Origin: Elusimicrobiota bacterium
Lineage (GTDB): Bacteria; Elusimicrobiota; Endomicrobiia; Endomicrobiales; Endomicrobiaceae
NCBI GenBank assembly: GCA_017528425.1
Contig: JAFXOV010000057.1
Location: 1-64,000 of the forward strand
Direction: 5' to 3'
DNA length: 64,000 nt
Shown here: positions 21,001 through 25,200 of the stretch, piece after piece
Layout of the letters: each line of letters begins with the position of its first letter
Position numbering within the stretch: the stretch's first letter is position 1
The notes under the pieces: generated by a model
The model's database searches: none
The model's input: only the letters and a program-made list of their open reading frames with translations
What the model was told of the DNA's origin: nothing
Made by a program: the position numbers and the translations under genes

Positions 21001-22159
21001 TGATTATGAGGAAGTTTGCACAACTGATAATATCGCAGATGTTGAAGTTATAAAAGGTGTTAAATTAGGAAGTTGTGTTGAAAACGGCTTGAGCGGCTTA
21101 AGATTTAAGATTGCAAGTTCGAGCAGAGTTACAACACTTAAAGCAGATTACGATGCTAATATTGCAAAACTTAATAACTTAATGTTTAGAACTATTCCGA
21201 CAATATCTTATAACTTTACCGGTGATGTTCTAACTGCAAATGCGGAAGATATAATTAGGTTCGTTGAATCTGAAAACACTGAATTATTCATAGACATTTC
21301 AAATGTTAAAGATGAAGATTTAGAATCTCTCTTGAAACAATTTGAAGGTTTGGCAAATGATTTTAAACTGATGGTTGGTGTCAATGATAACAGAGATGAA
21401 AAGGCAAGAATGGTATTATCTAAATTCCAAGGTATAGCGTTATTCGCTAATACGGTTCGCAGAGGAAGTATAGACAATATCAACAAATTTATAGATTCTT
21501 TAGGTTACAATCCGAGATTTGCCGGCAGGAATGTCGCATTAGACAATCTTTTCAAGAACGGAGTAACCGTAACCACTGAAGATATAAAGAAACTTTTGGA
21601 AGGAACCGAAGAAATAAACGAATCCAAACTTAGATCTTTACTTACCGAAACAGCTATAAAGGAAATATTAGATTTGACTCCGAAAACAAATGGCGAAAGA
21701 ACCGCAAAAGATTTAACAATAACAACCAGAGAATACATTTTGGGTTCAATGATAGCCGAGATTGAAAGTGAGATTATAACACCTGACGTTAAAGCCGGTG
21801 AAAAGAACTACAAAGTCTTAGTTGGAGCAGCTTTGTTAATGATGGTTAACGGTGAAAGTTTGGATAACATTAAAGCAGACTTAGACAAAGTAAAGATTAC
21901 CGGAGAAGGTTCACTATCTCAATTGTTGAACAATGAAGCAAATTCTGTATATGCAAGAGTTGCAAAGAGCATTTTGAGTATGTGGAAAGGTAAGGATATG
22001 AAGATAAAGATAGAAAATCCGGAAGCAGACTCAATTGCTTTGACAGGTCTTATAAAGCTTATACTCACAATGGATACAATATTACCGGAAGAAGGTTTGT
22101 TAGATTCGTCAATGAACGTTTCGTTAGACGGAATCAAGGGAATCTTGTCAGCTGCATAA
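2..22159 (+). CDS. Giant modular membrane protein with GT48-like glucan synthase and UDP-sugar pyrophosphorylase modules (5' partial)
   Basis: The reading frame is open from base 2, and the TTG at 14 lies inside a repeat, so the true start is upstream of the window. Residues below are counted from base 14. Order: 57-residue repeats (1-365); membrane hairpin (535-586); alpha/alpha-toroid-like domain (about 726-1075, STEHMFDA near 881); helical repeats (about 1310-1490); very long beta-rich region (about 1740-3250); membrane segment (3262-3287) followed by KKNKKKK, suggesting the chain enters the cytoplasm here; membrane clusters and a GT48-like 1,3-beta-glucan synthase module (about 3740-5412); helical repeat array (5498-5863); small unknown domain (5915-6093); UDP-glucose pyrophosphorylase-like module (6150-6683); C-terminal domain that may be TIM-barrel-like, ending in ILSAA. 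Inferred role: synthesis of a beta-glucan at the inner membrane from UDP-glucose made on the same chain. The GT48 and UDPGP assignments rest on several recalled family motifs in the right order; the product sugar is inferred. Confidence 0.85.
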   Translation, partial: KVKGLDGASDWDDEYIYSLILNEDGTLKDNYLDIVKGIIRADKIAEEQAAAVAAALAEVKGLDGTSDWGDDYIYSLILNEDGTLKDNYLDIVKGIIRADKIAEEQAAAVASALAKVKGLDGASDWDDEYIYSLILNEDGTLKDNYLDIVKGIIKADKIAEEQAAAIALALAEVKGLDGASDWDDEYIYSLILNEDGTLKLNYLDIVKGIIRQDQMTEQQAAEAEAARAEAKEALSKYGYTDDAIDELLFKDGKLRDDYKDAIQNVINIQEAFKTVRGMQGTEKWSDEYIYALVTDGDGKFKKDYLAYVTNIINNIAEQERIANALAEVKKLKDAKGWDDEYIYSLILNEDGTLKDNYLDIVKDAIRQGEINNTVGTIRYWLEQYQKGNTSAAGDLAYYYKQLTEEQKKAYFSAAERALIESIISQGGSSGVDQTGASGWTQEEGQGEQQVGAGEQTTPISGTKFRASDVLRSGETYAYKYNFDFVKYDSDLYKADSFFSSEKVNFDATVSSLTEEINTDLTEKVTEQLSAFKQFWNDNVIIGTIVAAAIAVAAVVSVVFLLAPALTLSIPVVLISLAVGAGLGGIYVAIASQTSLPLPLFVGKTEEVTTKRTEAHSYSEVKDGDYIVETTSEAKKNDEGIISYTYNKVIRDSSGNMVAEITITSSSEEGLPISYTVRSYDNGVLSTEVKCEDSTKQEYVKTSYDDRGNKQFEETIDINEAEQIYNSLGVGNLATSMASFATGKDTLYPYFSFLDPKQNGETTQLYDNSLVGIEVLQEAVLRGDKQSSEEVLNLLEKVASKHLRLSDREDENYVKTGEALWAGIFAEYCRNSGIDFGSEEDNARANAAIDTILGDVDSYLGTVDIDKNGMLAFEGMKFNEDQTHWISTEHMFDAAMYYALKGDTDSLNKVLKYIKTNLVNNDGSLKQGLNNNNQAIDTYTWGYMMLSSIKDMNLEGVDVDSVFGENFLDGLLDRMMSYRKADGTFAFSDMPYGVTSGEFTMQAYAALASAGREAEANDVLQSAVKAGLVVIEDGNIYVKYTTEADSGKNRDYENYPVYADRSLAATAWLKFGMEELQSNLNGGSTNIFTIANNGNIGTTTNKNIETIDSIVTTLNSITIDTKIDAKKATENALAEVEAVGQQIYDYYEAGNLTEAQRDQLYGFVQQKAMDIDLSAGSSVRQPVNANAVRTQEAIREVGYRQYTVTDGKFELEKTGSTSDKGSYLGKVNTLATDSTFQESVAEKMFNAIVDELKKVLGLDFLNGNIIGKLVNKIMGAEEYQKTDDIATWSTRAVKNYFSSAKNFDDIFASLSEMDKDEQTELLTKLINFSNTNTIANLINNVKNSKDLDETQKQELLGLAYEKQISLAGSLTDIDKIIRYINSTDSSLLTDSQKADLLGKAYEKEISVATTINQLKDNIIPNINKSSLDDQTKASLFEQAYLKEIEVSTSFDNIYGRVRDIQNSDLDDATKESLINVARNRLKEIYIARMNKETNRAEIRKLSTEIFNASKNKNNTNLGVEILTQDMVEDLFGALETRVFALDISNGSYVRKGVKYNAVITKTAMLEMRDAGDYPKINRETGVMDSADPYITRINNYIAENNLEATVQQNIRAEVRKQFEKLLGVSSEQLLTDEAIDKMLTDVNVVASDTQKSWATKALNILFYDDDSVNALVANIKDLNLPNEEDVIAVINDKYYDTLNERIDNATTMNEVDEIAGIIASSAILSDAQKEKLNDSVDWYKTDLVDLIAGLDNVEKVENGSYLDKSSGYWVGNSIVYPKIFRYLVTMKDGSSMYIYRYSGGEDRFSIANKKQTFEDLSNIINAWQALSGEGYQVESKLDNNKNQYFTITKDGVSVDIYLFNIDGNYIFDLDKTEALFDLYANFKSDLEGLNDGYSVNVKTDENNYAYFEVTRNGVTAKIYPYDENSEMIDIFGQYTSKQIADVYLYNAGAPQDASLKMEQRLDAVLSKTVEDFDSLAEEIDNITPTVERELASKDTYSTKREVQNADGTKTVFGVTARQTTAGILITYTKQVFDASGKLIESVEVSHTPKGNVYTKTIIAEDGTQQQITRSDEFVTENGTKGIVYAKNFFDENGEYLGTEEFVDYQNAKLSDEEGIVFYTKDSILEDEDGISVIDVDTTINRDQLASFLKKSLIQNHCDALGRMRYFINNNVEEDSILLGKFNINGVIEYIYIENIVDNGDGTYTFDVISSTNDKKTDTRSLGTATIRIEDEYGRLETAQYKDIFENIEQLHGNDYYTGISVRYDKSIEQDSKYQLVFRDGKFVYTYDGEEVAFSYGSYHDIKNAEVKTFNEYEFGIISPAVMFVPETVYIADLDITVLSKDLYNYAQGKTKELKDTAGNIVSGLNLYKMAKGFSETGLCFEKGIWFTDSNVKFSFENTDEPGKEDEGMATVTHKQNNLSDGKNYRATRTQEQGELPVYSVEQVPGESSPISVFDGMTYTQLLDTNTSGFTYDTNNLEALFGNIQDYCDYSLQDLTWTRTDVLSPEGDIIQTSWAAYSEEHGSTPVVKITPDGYVDFSIDYEYKGTDAQYKGETLDCGIRYNLLNTDMNQDPINLVSIAGIGTVVLDLYKGTAFIENRNEDGCLEEKYYITMKDTSSLFSYGSNDINWQDTLDEYFGDWKAMKDSSTIPGLINSVNNLGNGNIWEVTKVEEYSYEDVDIQDSLYADNRMYKAAWLRALGIPSYTKTYLVDDKGQIKRQDDPISESYFKGINWDKGTIYSEENIFAKVDGEEKKEAQVIRTYQREMDFRGNVLQQYEIENGVYVSGIIVPEYDQYGIGLRSYSLVFEDGRAYVASSSEFAGRVSERTIVYDNNVNTVMFAHERTQLEDQNPLAVGDMSVDDIDFNIFERIQGDVLDSSGNLRDPDTKIQTEKSYIFNNAEGRNVITLSNIRVDANGDIEKADQNDTNATEFEKMFGYPAVISFSRYSQEEETNIADERRQLNIGHPTVVVSYPYVGELGFQHYGVTDANGDVEDVNTAIDESNYLTKMNNMRIVKTTEGDKDYISLVYTMYSNPNFNDDSWFAGVTDRLAYELNPNFFRGQAEAVARYRSQMSGLDTVVFKSDGLKYFEIYEYAITDTPFGTFANNNYEVNMLNRRGKSQYAFLLNPDNDEYFGLTRGEEGKDGRNWQPLLEKLSYINNNVNYDDLLANVSNVETQDQIPYGVDIGNGVTLTITKVYATTENTTKGNDYSVTSTYYEPSHYVADEHPAFLEYSYVYGKYGNLESKDQTDAISDWGNELKVLWLNLTRYVNPKILIGLMIAVPSIFGGLIIGAVFKKNKKKKTLREKEKEIEAAEPPSDEEKAEQMQKVAGEEKEALEERAKQAAAGRVVETHVAAYNFDMQRFKRALEGSNIMNQKHAEMFKVWAQQHGKAITDINKASDADVFEYIQDLLKEKLQLLSFEDWKAAYVTEGDTRTEAQLKEDYEQYKQMHANDKNDQSVFSEYRWWIKNVMAETLPESEREQFIKDNTGNFTNEDLLLFYYIYIACDSMRQEAIGFRNFLFFEAKKMIAEGNTDKVGYMINVETSRFMNFVEKGISIQEQINQMKYAVAEMDKQKGLLNKIRNFSKKRKMKRAITYYEAHKAQIDEEEGIYKAAVLGSYNGYKTNIKPQENEGLTGKSEMSPRFLHYTNIMDNYFKKFGFRALFGVKGGFGSRLPTRPDENFSYYDIDADFRTPEYVTRYMSFINKNISDGVYSEEQYAKTNKRNYTFATEVVPFRSYIPYADLLQSLTNSRKVITLWLGNLSVTLGIVSYFITGALIGSIGAALPVVGIGMLITLGVHAFLKYTEYRRQNPMNPIRSQFGKTVYSSQDRDLAGREDVKTAGKSMLARYIPLLTIKTAWESVLLYFAIAPMAKAGLFTYVMDISIKGLGLSFLVSPWLIGIPVVLGIALVIRMHKSVDKKIIAGATDLKTGEIDKSAVKGKRYLAGLALFAAPGVLMLILPYIALIPGIAGLFYAAFILAPIIAFTFLDFFGFNDLLKSVSIIIQKIKKGAFVGRSWGSFKKYAMPTDDRTEAQLREALQAEGDNATKQEFKQYQADIIAVETSAKGESDFDKLSDEEKIKKFIEYKLSMTSLNMAAFYEDWKSVFLPEDVAKRLTEEQKQVAFAMYWNRVIEDYYNTNKISKEEYETYRFEFADYGYQGNKGKGNLDRRIVKYPDLSAKPQTDTARELFFRLNQETQVRLQEGYRQPNLDDISLSALIPANDEAVSTTLKELNGDVVDEKTLLTHLMSQYKGEWENMLSRLDYTVGKDGKKYARDFRGRMRELTDDDVEVLERMRDMLDKDDGSIKMKQKLTRADGSELPDCWMKEEIIRWAEPKLQPLSPTQIGLANLRDTLDFLAEIEFEYLRADGQEYDEYLFEQAGGLIQGVDYAGYQQLLKKSADKTITDSEKALLEKIIADLQAQKDQYETWAREGKEADKVAQYRQRGNAAWKKRVHDLVDSKNCFQAIVGYQQFGKLYNDGLGADDPRVVALFRNLKEFRFLTTPVIHGRTHSLKEYAHLKYLKEIGRASGYDLALIAEMERNGLPQEWKDEIAKYSSFAALYNAHKNRTVEVDGKEYTVEQYIQLTVRNDKKKGDDKITKAIEKKMPLWAAKIQLVSFRRLEAQDVSYEKYKQLLQDEKNGIITTADEFLLKQIRIELDKEKAKFERWEKEGKEADRVAQYKSKGESYLFEQKDGLITVVVFNDADVEFTQYSDYKEWLKRYNELLDKQDKGTITAEEIVELDRLYKKIDTLQKAIFAEQTKYEMYGPRIAEYDSATTEEDKIKAIFTTSDELASLGVDYAAYRSLLDKEADDTITNEEKDLLEAIENAIAMEKDLYDMLRDKIAAFNAAATKEDKVRVIFEKNGGFNINSFEEGATYATPFNGMFNGGIYGQGKVDHHTYLQSYIRNKFILQMDMNQGIYAQSALTFFTAMQPLLQDDEVYNVSMQENIPTKRLTPVGAKGALAEAGFNASHQDMNNMWQLHMYGHPNILRASFIQSITGQSKSVVSEDAAAGKFAKTKGGKTVTVLGTSVEKTREAGVSPHTGMVNKFSMGSAELLQSPMEYEYQKAEVAAFGRIGSIFATSIDFFEGPGFYLKERLVVPVVKLFIFGILFLGLSPFASVPIAFLLAIFGVILSQNAGLPGLVTKFTTYEPGVNYDHKIFGHEIQSPAVNEFLNFFVSIGVWLKGLVANFKFFVTQIQTHWDGRIKGTEGRAAYVNTGRGPGVEFSDILEGGKVMDTLLYSHFAPSVSTVFVILAALIYKITPKTQAFSLIYILIPFAFILGQTQLLPGYNVFVDGPKFAFKNLGKEWKKWPKAVFEEKHSWYYGIVSFAVLSILTLFDIIDTIVYGLIKFGPRSLGRNLANGKIGLALISLAETIAIPFVAVALFSALPYLTLIAPLAVAVIFGAYVLYSAITGFINQRQAISEEREARTNRILEDIKFELKAQGILDVDFSVQDGKAVLNLDGIESETEKAEAKAIADSLMFAAGTVAGDSGKIEYDISSLYVRNTRNRLNQSGLAADSPMYKTIDGLIKQAEEAVSKNRISAANEILKDINNLMTVQKELDSARAAFEKLGLEESDKLYKDIDELLKEAEQSLLKNKADNAGDYINEVNKLIMKFNDINKKIEAADKAFKGLKLDESDLKKEIEELIEDAKSEVKEGKFNDAYRDIEDANDFIATIKSINDAKKQLSELSLEKDEKLFKKINGLLERADTLVAAGKTKAANRRVNKANKLISKEKERRASVKKIAEESKKISEEIANLRAELEKLDLDKKSRLYKEINGLLNASEKNLKKNKLNFAGEYLDRAQELVKFQKTEVNRLRADAKRLKLGSDKQISKLFKKAEDLAADYKIGKAYKRLEQIVKLMDKKSKGLEISDIAEESVEVAEEAVEIAEEAKAPVVVETEAVAPVVTTEKKERTEQEQKVIDTLNDKGYIIISDGVIEVTELFETLTDEFGEDKVGMFLSADMSEDPDSSVTVVYLAEKFTSDGRRDDGIAERKITTIHTAEALKDKTLRLVAVRDSDSLEIAPSFASEIGKTTQLTMDDKGIVSLAGDYSQVFGDNATVKFMDKDKKTIRIVVPGHEYIYDLEIVEDKGPGVGEIVPSSESARPSGSDAAAEEEIKPAIEIVSSEPAKETDAVDLSKMGEAEALEKTKRGAERVLAGEAVFAVLAAGASSRMSAKEAGKHIQGMSEEATNIESKAAVPINDQGDTFLSLYIDNVVKMLEEIKGKATAAREDTSAMKNNTILIMTSARYEAEQVKIIRETLKKKGYELKGIKGKAGSYTIVDKDGNVLCNIQLFRQDSGTVKYATVEQVRSMRSKYASEEEYYTALYFAYEQERAGKTEFKEESSPLGHGEFWHQMVAKGVYGDLVGRGNKFISLRNIDNAAALMNDVLLQEVATMEEEGADVLIEASKNAPGLAGGGFIIERDAEGRTYARQYEFQANPDVKKSELFNDAVGIFNIEAIARIYKADGQSVEDFFKEYDRLAKAGDMEGLRAISERWKKKFKTYPAIKQTGSAYSVAIPTGVSVEGLTAEEAAGIRALAGKTVSARLCSEKTESSAWGVSCIDEIRTMLSLVGNGSNLDAVIEGLNKEGKTYSDLTWAEKLPILRSLRFLGTKQWTLSEDALIKIMNTLNEGLPEGEKITSVDDMRVLLRAETYVGNKEIIQDYVRYVKEEQSYLPQNLFGEVIEAPKTAMGVAAETATEAVQNTAATPAVPVQKQVINWIFGKGENTVSKKVSINIEELLETKAGHTDLETVNEPFVSLEDRKGIKERLEAKGVTVREVKNADGTTTLELFAEGKFVGKIDSKGYLSNSRGQQLKFNVMLDENTLDIHFHLNKNSRDLLNLLDDQTRNHILESAKLVLMTDFISNLTLERKMMKLLFSEALTSANIENLSLDSDFRRAIESIIKGNTLNYSGSELKSLLRVDSLEFDALLKANAIDSVKSVSRQEVPLNVKAKTDIAKALLSFGRSGVTSILLRGTYNADTIKFIREHGFDVVVEVDYEEVCTTDNIADVEVIKGVKLGSCVENGLSGLRFKIASSSRVTTLKADYDANIAKLNNLMFRTIPTISYNFTGDVLTANAEDIIRFVESENTELFIDISNVKDEDLESLLKQFEGLANDFKLMVGVNDNRDEKARMVLSKFQGIALFANTVRRGSIDNINKFIDSLGYNPRFAGRNVALDNLFKNGVTVTTEDIKKLLEGTEEINESKLRSLLTETAIKEILDLTPKTNGERTAKDLTITTREYILGSMIAEIESEIITPDVKAGEKNYKVLVGAALLMMVNGESLDNIKADLDKVKITGEGSLSQLLNNEANSVYARVAKSILSMWKGKDMKIKIENPEADSIALTGLIKLILTMDTILPEEGLLDSSMNVSLDGIKGILSAA
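14..1110 (+). repeat. In-frame 171-bp (57-codon) tandem repeats
   Basis: Four units start at exactly 171-bp spacing (14, 185, 356, 527). Each encodes a version of GLDGASDWDDEYIYSLIL followed by NEDGTLKDNYLDIVKGII and an Ala/Glu-rich helix. Three more divergent units follow up to about 1110 (TDDAIDELL, EKWSDEYIYAL and GWDDEYIYSLIL versions). Units 1 and 3 are almost identical in DNA over their first 110 bases, indicating recent duplication. The array runs off the left edge, so the copy number is unknown. I do not recognise the fold; each unit looks helical with an acidic DG turn. Confidence 0.9.
11240..16250 (+). other. GT48-like (1,3-beta-glucan/callose synthase) module within the giant gene
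   Basis: Motifs familiar from fungal FKS and plant callose synthases occur in the family's order: ALIPANDE followed by LLTHLMSQYKGEWENML (near 12640; FKS has LIPHYGE and LLEYL..VEWDN); RWAEPKLQPLSPTQIGLANL (near 12990); QQFGKLYNDG then VALFRNLKEFRFL (near 13400; family: Q.YG, then LM..YEALRVAY); QMDMNQGIYAQSAL (near 14733; family: IDMNQD.YLEEAL); MYGHPNIL (near 14944; family: YGHPD); NKFSMGSAELLQSPMEYEYQ (near 15130; family: F..K...G.GEQ.LSR..Y); GPGFYLKERLVV (near 15260); AAYVNTGRG (near 15640; family: ATGRGF) followed by LYSHFA. Membrane clusters flank the catalytic part (11250-11990 and 15280-16250), matching the family's membrane-cytosol-membrane plan. About 400 residues are inserted between the first and later motifs. 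Confidence 0.82.
13151..14545 (+). repeat. Four ~60-residue helical repeats inserted in the GT48-like catalytic region
   Basis: Copies begin VDYAGYQQLLKK (13151), VSYEKYKQLLQDE (13868), TQYSDYKEWLKRYNEL (about 14120) and VDYAAYRSLLDKE (14384). Each continues with a TIT..E segment, then a long charged helix. Copies 1 and 2 also share a REGKEAD(K/R)VAQY-type end. The first copy sits apart from the other three, with recognisable synthase motifs between them, so these are insertions into the catalytic domain rather than a separate domain. Confidence 0.75.
16505..17600 (+). repeat. Helical (coiled-coil-like) repeat array linking the GT48 and UDPGP modules
   Basis: About six degenerate units of 55-60 residues are visible. 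Each follows a plan like KLGLEESDKLYKDIDELLKE, then a second helix with K(N/A)..(A/N)..Y(I/L)..(V/A)..L. They are rich in Lys, Glu and Leu and lack membrane segments, so they should form an extended helical spacer on the same side as the UDPGP module. They are followed by an Ala/Glu/Val-rich, likely flexible linker (17620-17760). Confidence 0.75.
18480..20060 (+). other. UDP-glucose pyrophosphorylase-like (UDPGP) module within the giant gene
   Basis: FAVLAAGASSRM followed by a GK and SKAAVPI matches the nucleotide-binding start of UDPGP-family uridylyltransferases (L.GG..TR...GPK...). It is followed by TFLSLYIDNV, ILIMTSARYEAEQ, PLGHGEFWHQM (near 19046; family PPGHGD), KFISLRNIDNAAA (family VFVANSDNLGA), a GGG(F/T) segment and NDAVGIFNIEAI (family FNTNNLW). 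The reaction would be UTP plus sugar-1-phosphate to UDP-sugar plus pyrophosphate. The usual first GG is AG here, and a Ser-rich loop replaces the usual TR. Codon use differs from the flanking parts of the gene: ata, aga, gga and gcg are frequent and ctt is rare. Confidence 0.8.
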
Positions 22160-22171
22160 TCAAAACAAATA

Positions 22172-22208
22172 ATGAATATGGCAAAGTGTTTACCTTTGCC
22201 ATATTCAT
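22172..22208 (+). terminator. Perfect 15-bp hairpin after the first giant gene
   Basis: The arms at 22172-22186 and 22194-22208 are perfectly complementary around a 7-base loop. No clean run of T follows (GTTTATAAAGG instead), so this may be a weak terminator or an mRNA-stabilising hairpin between the two giant genes. Confidence 0.5.
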
Positions 22209-22225
22209 GTTTATAAAGGATTGTA

Positions 22226-25200
22226 ATGAACAGAAAATATACAACACTATTCAAAAAGATTTGTGCAACAATAACATCGGCGTGTTTTATCTTTACGATT
22301 ATCGGCAACAATTTATTTGCTGCCGTTAATGCCGACACTATGCAATCGAAAAAACAATATTTTGAATTAAAAGATACAAATGATTTGGATTCTCTTTTTC
22401 CGAGTAAGTACGGAAAAGTTGTTTCTTATAACAACAATTCAAGTGATACTGTTGTAATAAATATACAAGATTTGCATTGTGATTATTTCGTTCAAAAAAA
22501 CATAGCTTATCTGATAGAAGAGATATCAAAAAAATATAATATTGATAACGTTTATGTCGAAGGCGGAATCGGGAATGTAGATACAAGCTTATTGGCAAAT
22601 ATCAATCCTCAATATAAACAAGATATTCTGACAATGTTGCTCAAAGACGGTAAGCTTACCGGAACAGAATATTATTCGGCAATAAACTCTAAAACAGATT
22701 TGTTGAAAGGTGTTGAAGAAAAAGATTTATATCTAAACAACATAGTTCGTTTGGATACAATAATAAAATCAAGAGAAGAAATTTCTGTTTGTTTGTCAAA
22801 AATAGATACGGAAATAGATTTTTTAAAATCGAAATATTTAAAATCAAAAAATAAACAGTTTGATAAATTATTAAAACAATTTGAAAACCAAGAAATACCC
22901 CAAGATCAATTTATAATAGAGCTGTTCAATTATGCAAAAAGAAATAACATTTCTTTAAAAAATTATGAAAATTTACAAGTCTATTTAGGACTGTTCAATT
23001 ATTCGATAAATAATAAAAAGGTTCAGAAAGAATTAGTTGATTTATTAGGAAATATAAAGAAAGTTTTATCTTATAACGAGTATAACCAACTTGCGAAGTT
23101 AACATCGAATTTTACCGATGTTCAAAAATTAGGGATGTTTGTAAAAGAAATTTGTGTTGATAATAATATAAATTTAAGCAAGGAATATCCTAATGTAAAT
23201 AAATTTTTTGCTTTAAAAGAACAATCATTAAAATACAACCCGATAGAACTTGTAAAAGAAGAAAGAAAATTAATAGATGTTTTAAGAACATTTTTGTCCG
23301 ATACTGAAACGGAATTAGAGATTTCTTATATCAGTGATTTTGAACAATTTTATAAAGGTTACTTAACGGCAAGTTTAACGGCAACTCAATGGGAATATGT
23401 GAAGTTGGGCTTGGATAAATTTAAAGAATTATATGCGAAATATTCTGTTTCAAACGATATTGAAAAAATGGAAAAATATTCAAAACTTTTAACGGAATTC
23501 TACGATGTAAATACCGAAAGAAACCAAATTTTTATTAAGAAGATGGAATTATCAAATGGTTCTGTTTCCAATCATCCAATCATCCAATCTTCCAACATTC
23601 TATCTTCTGCAAAAAAGATAGTTGTTCTCGTTGCCGGCGGTTATCATACGGATGGAATAAGCGAATTGTTAAACAAAAAAGGTATTTCAAATATAACCAT
23701 AACACCCAATATAACAAATTCAACACAAAAATCAAGAACGGAATATGAATATTTAGTACAGCAACAGGCTATGTCGGTAAAACAAATGATAGCACTCGGT
23801 TTAATATCAAACAAATCACCGAAAGAACAGGTTTTGGCTGTGGCTTTATCTTTATTGAAAAACAGTAATTTGGACGGCATAAATATAAATATATTGGCAC
23901 AACAGTTGAATCAAATTTTCTCCAGGAATATAAATATTTCCTTAACGGAAGAAGGCAAACAAATAGAAGTTACATTTGAAGATGGCTCAACACAAATTAT
24001 AGACGTAGATAAAGATATTGCAACGGTTATATCGGATCAAGATATGCAACAGTTACCGGCAAGGCCATTACTTCAGGTTTCCGGTGATAAACTGCAAACT
24101 TTGTTAAAACAAGTAGCAAATACCGTATCAAAAACAACATTGAATTACGGAACGGATATTTTTGTTCCGCAAGTATATCAGATAAGTGAAGATGTTTGCT
24201 TGTTTATGGTTGAAAACAAATTATATTTGGGTAACGGAGCAGTATGGGAAATTGCAAATTCCGAATATGACGGTCAAGCATTGAATGGTGTTGAACCGGT
24301 AATTTACGAGTATATGCCCGAATATATGCAAAGGTCAATGTTGTCCAAGCAACGTAGAAATGCCATAAAAAGAAAATTGAATTTTAAGTCTATTATATTA
24401 AAAATAATTCCGGTTATTTTGGCAATAGCGATTACCATATCTGCGGCATCTTGCCTTTTGGTAAAAAAGACGGGGAGTGATAATATTTATGAACCTTATA
24501 CGATAGAATCTGTCGATTTGTCTAAAGAACAACAAAGCTTTAATGCGGAAATTGAAGATTTATTAGATCAATATTATGCCGGTAACGGAGCATATAAATC
24601 CTTTGTTTATAGTCTTATTAACGATAAATTGCCTTTGATTTCTGCTTCCGGAGATGATAAATATGCATTGGTAAATATTGAAAATTTGTATGATCAGGCT
24701 TTGATAGCATTGGCTTATATGCAAATAGGAGATACTTATAAAGCTGCGGAAGTTTTAAGTGCAATAGAATCTAAAGGTAATTTATACATGTCTAATTTGG
24801 AAAGAAGACAAAAAACCGGTGAAAGCGTTTGGGTTGGAATAGCCGCCGTTCAGTATAAATTATTGACCGGAGATAGTCGTTTTGACGGCTTAATAAATAA
24901 AGTGGATTCTTATCTCAACAAAGTTTATAGAAGTGACGGCTTTTATTACGGTGAACTATCAAACAGGTATGTTTCTACGGAACATATGCTCGATATTTTA
25001 GCTTATTTTAATTTAAGAACTTTGTTATATGAAGATCAAACGAGTGCTGCAAATGAAGAAAATAGAGCTCGTTTACTTGAAGCCGCAGAATATCTCTATT
25101 TAAATTTGTATGATTCTGAAACCGGTTCTTTTAAAAGAGGGTTAAATGATAATTCTCAGGCTTTGGATACTTATTCATGGGGAATTCAAGTTTTACTTTC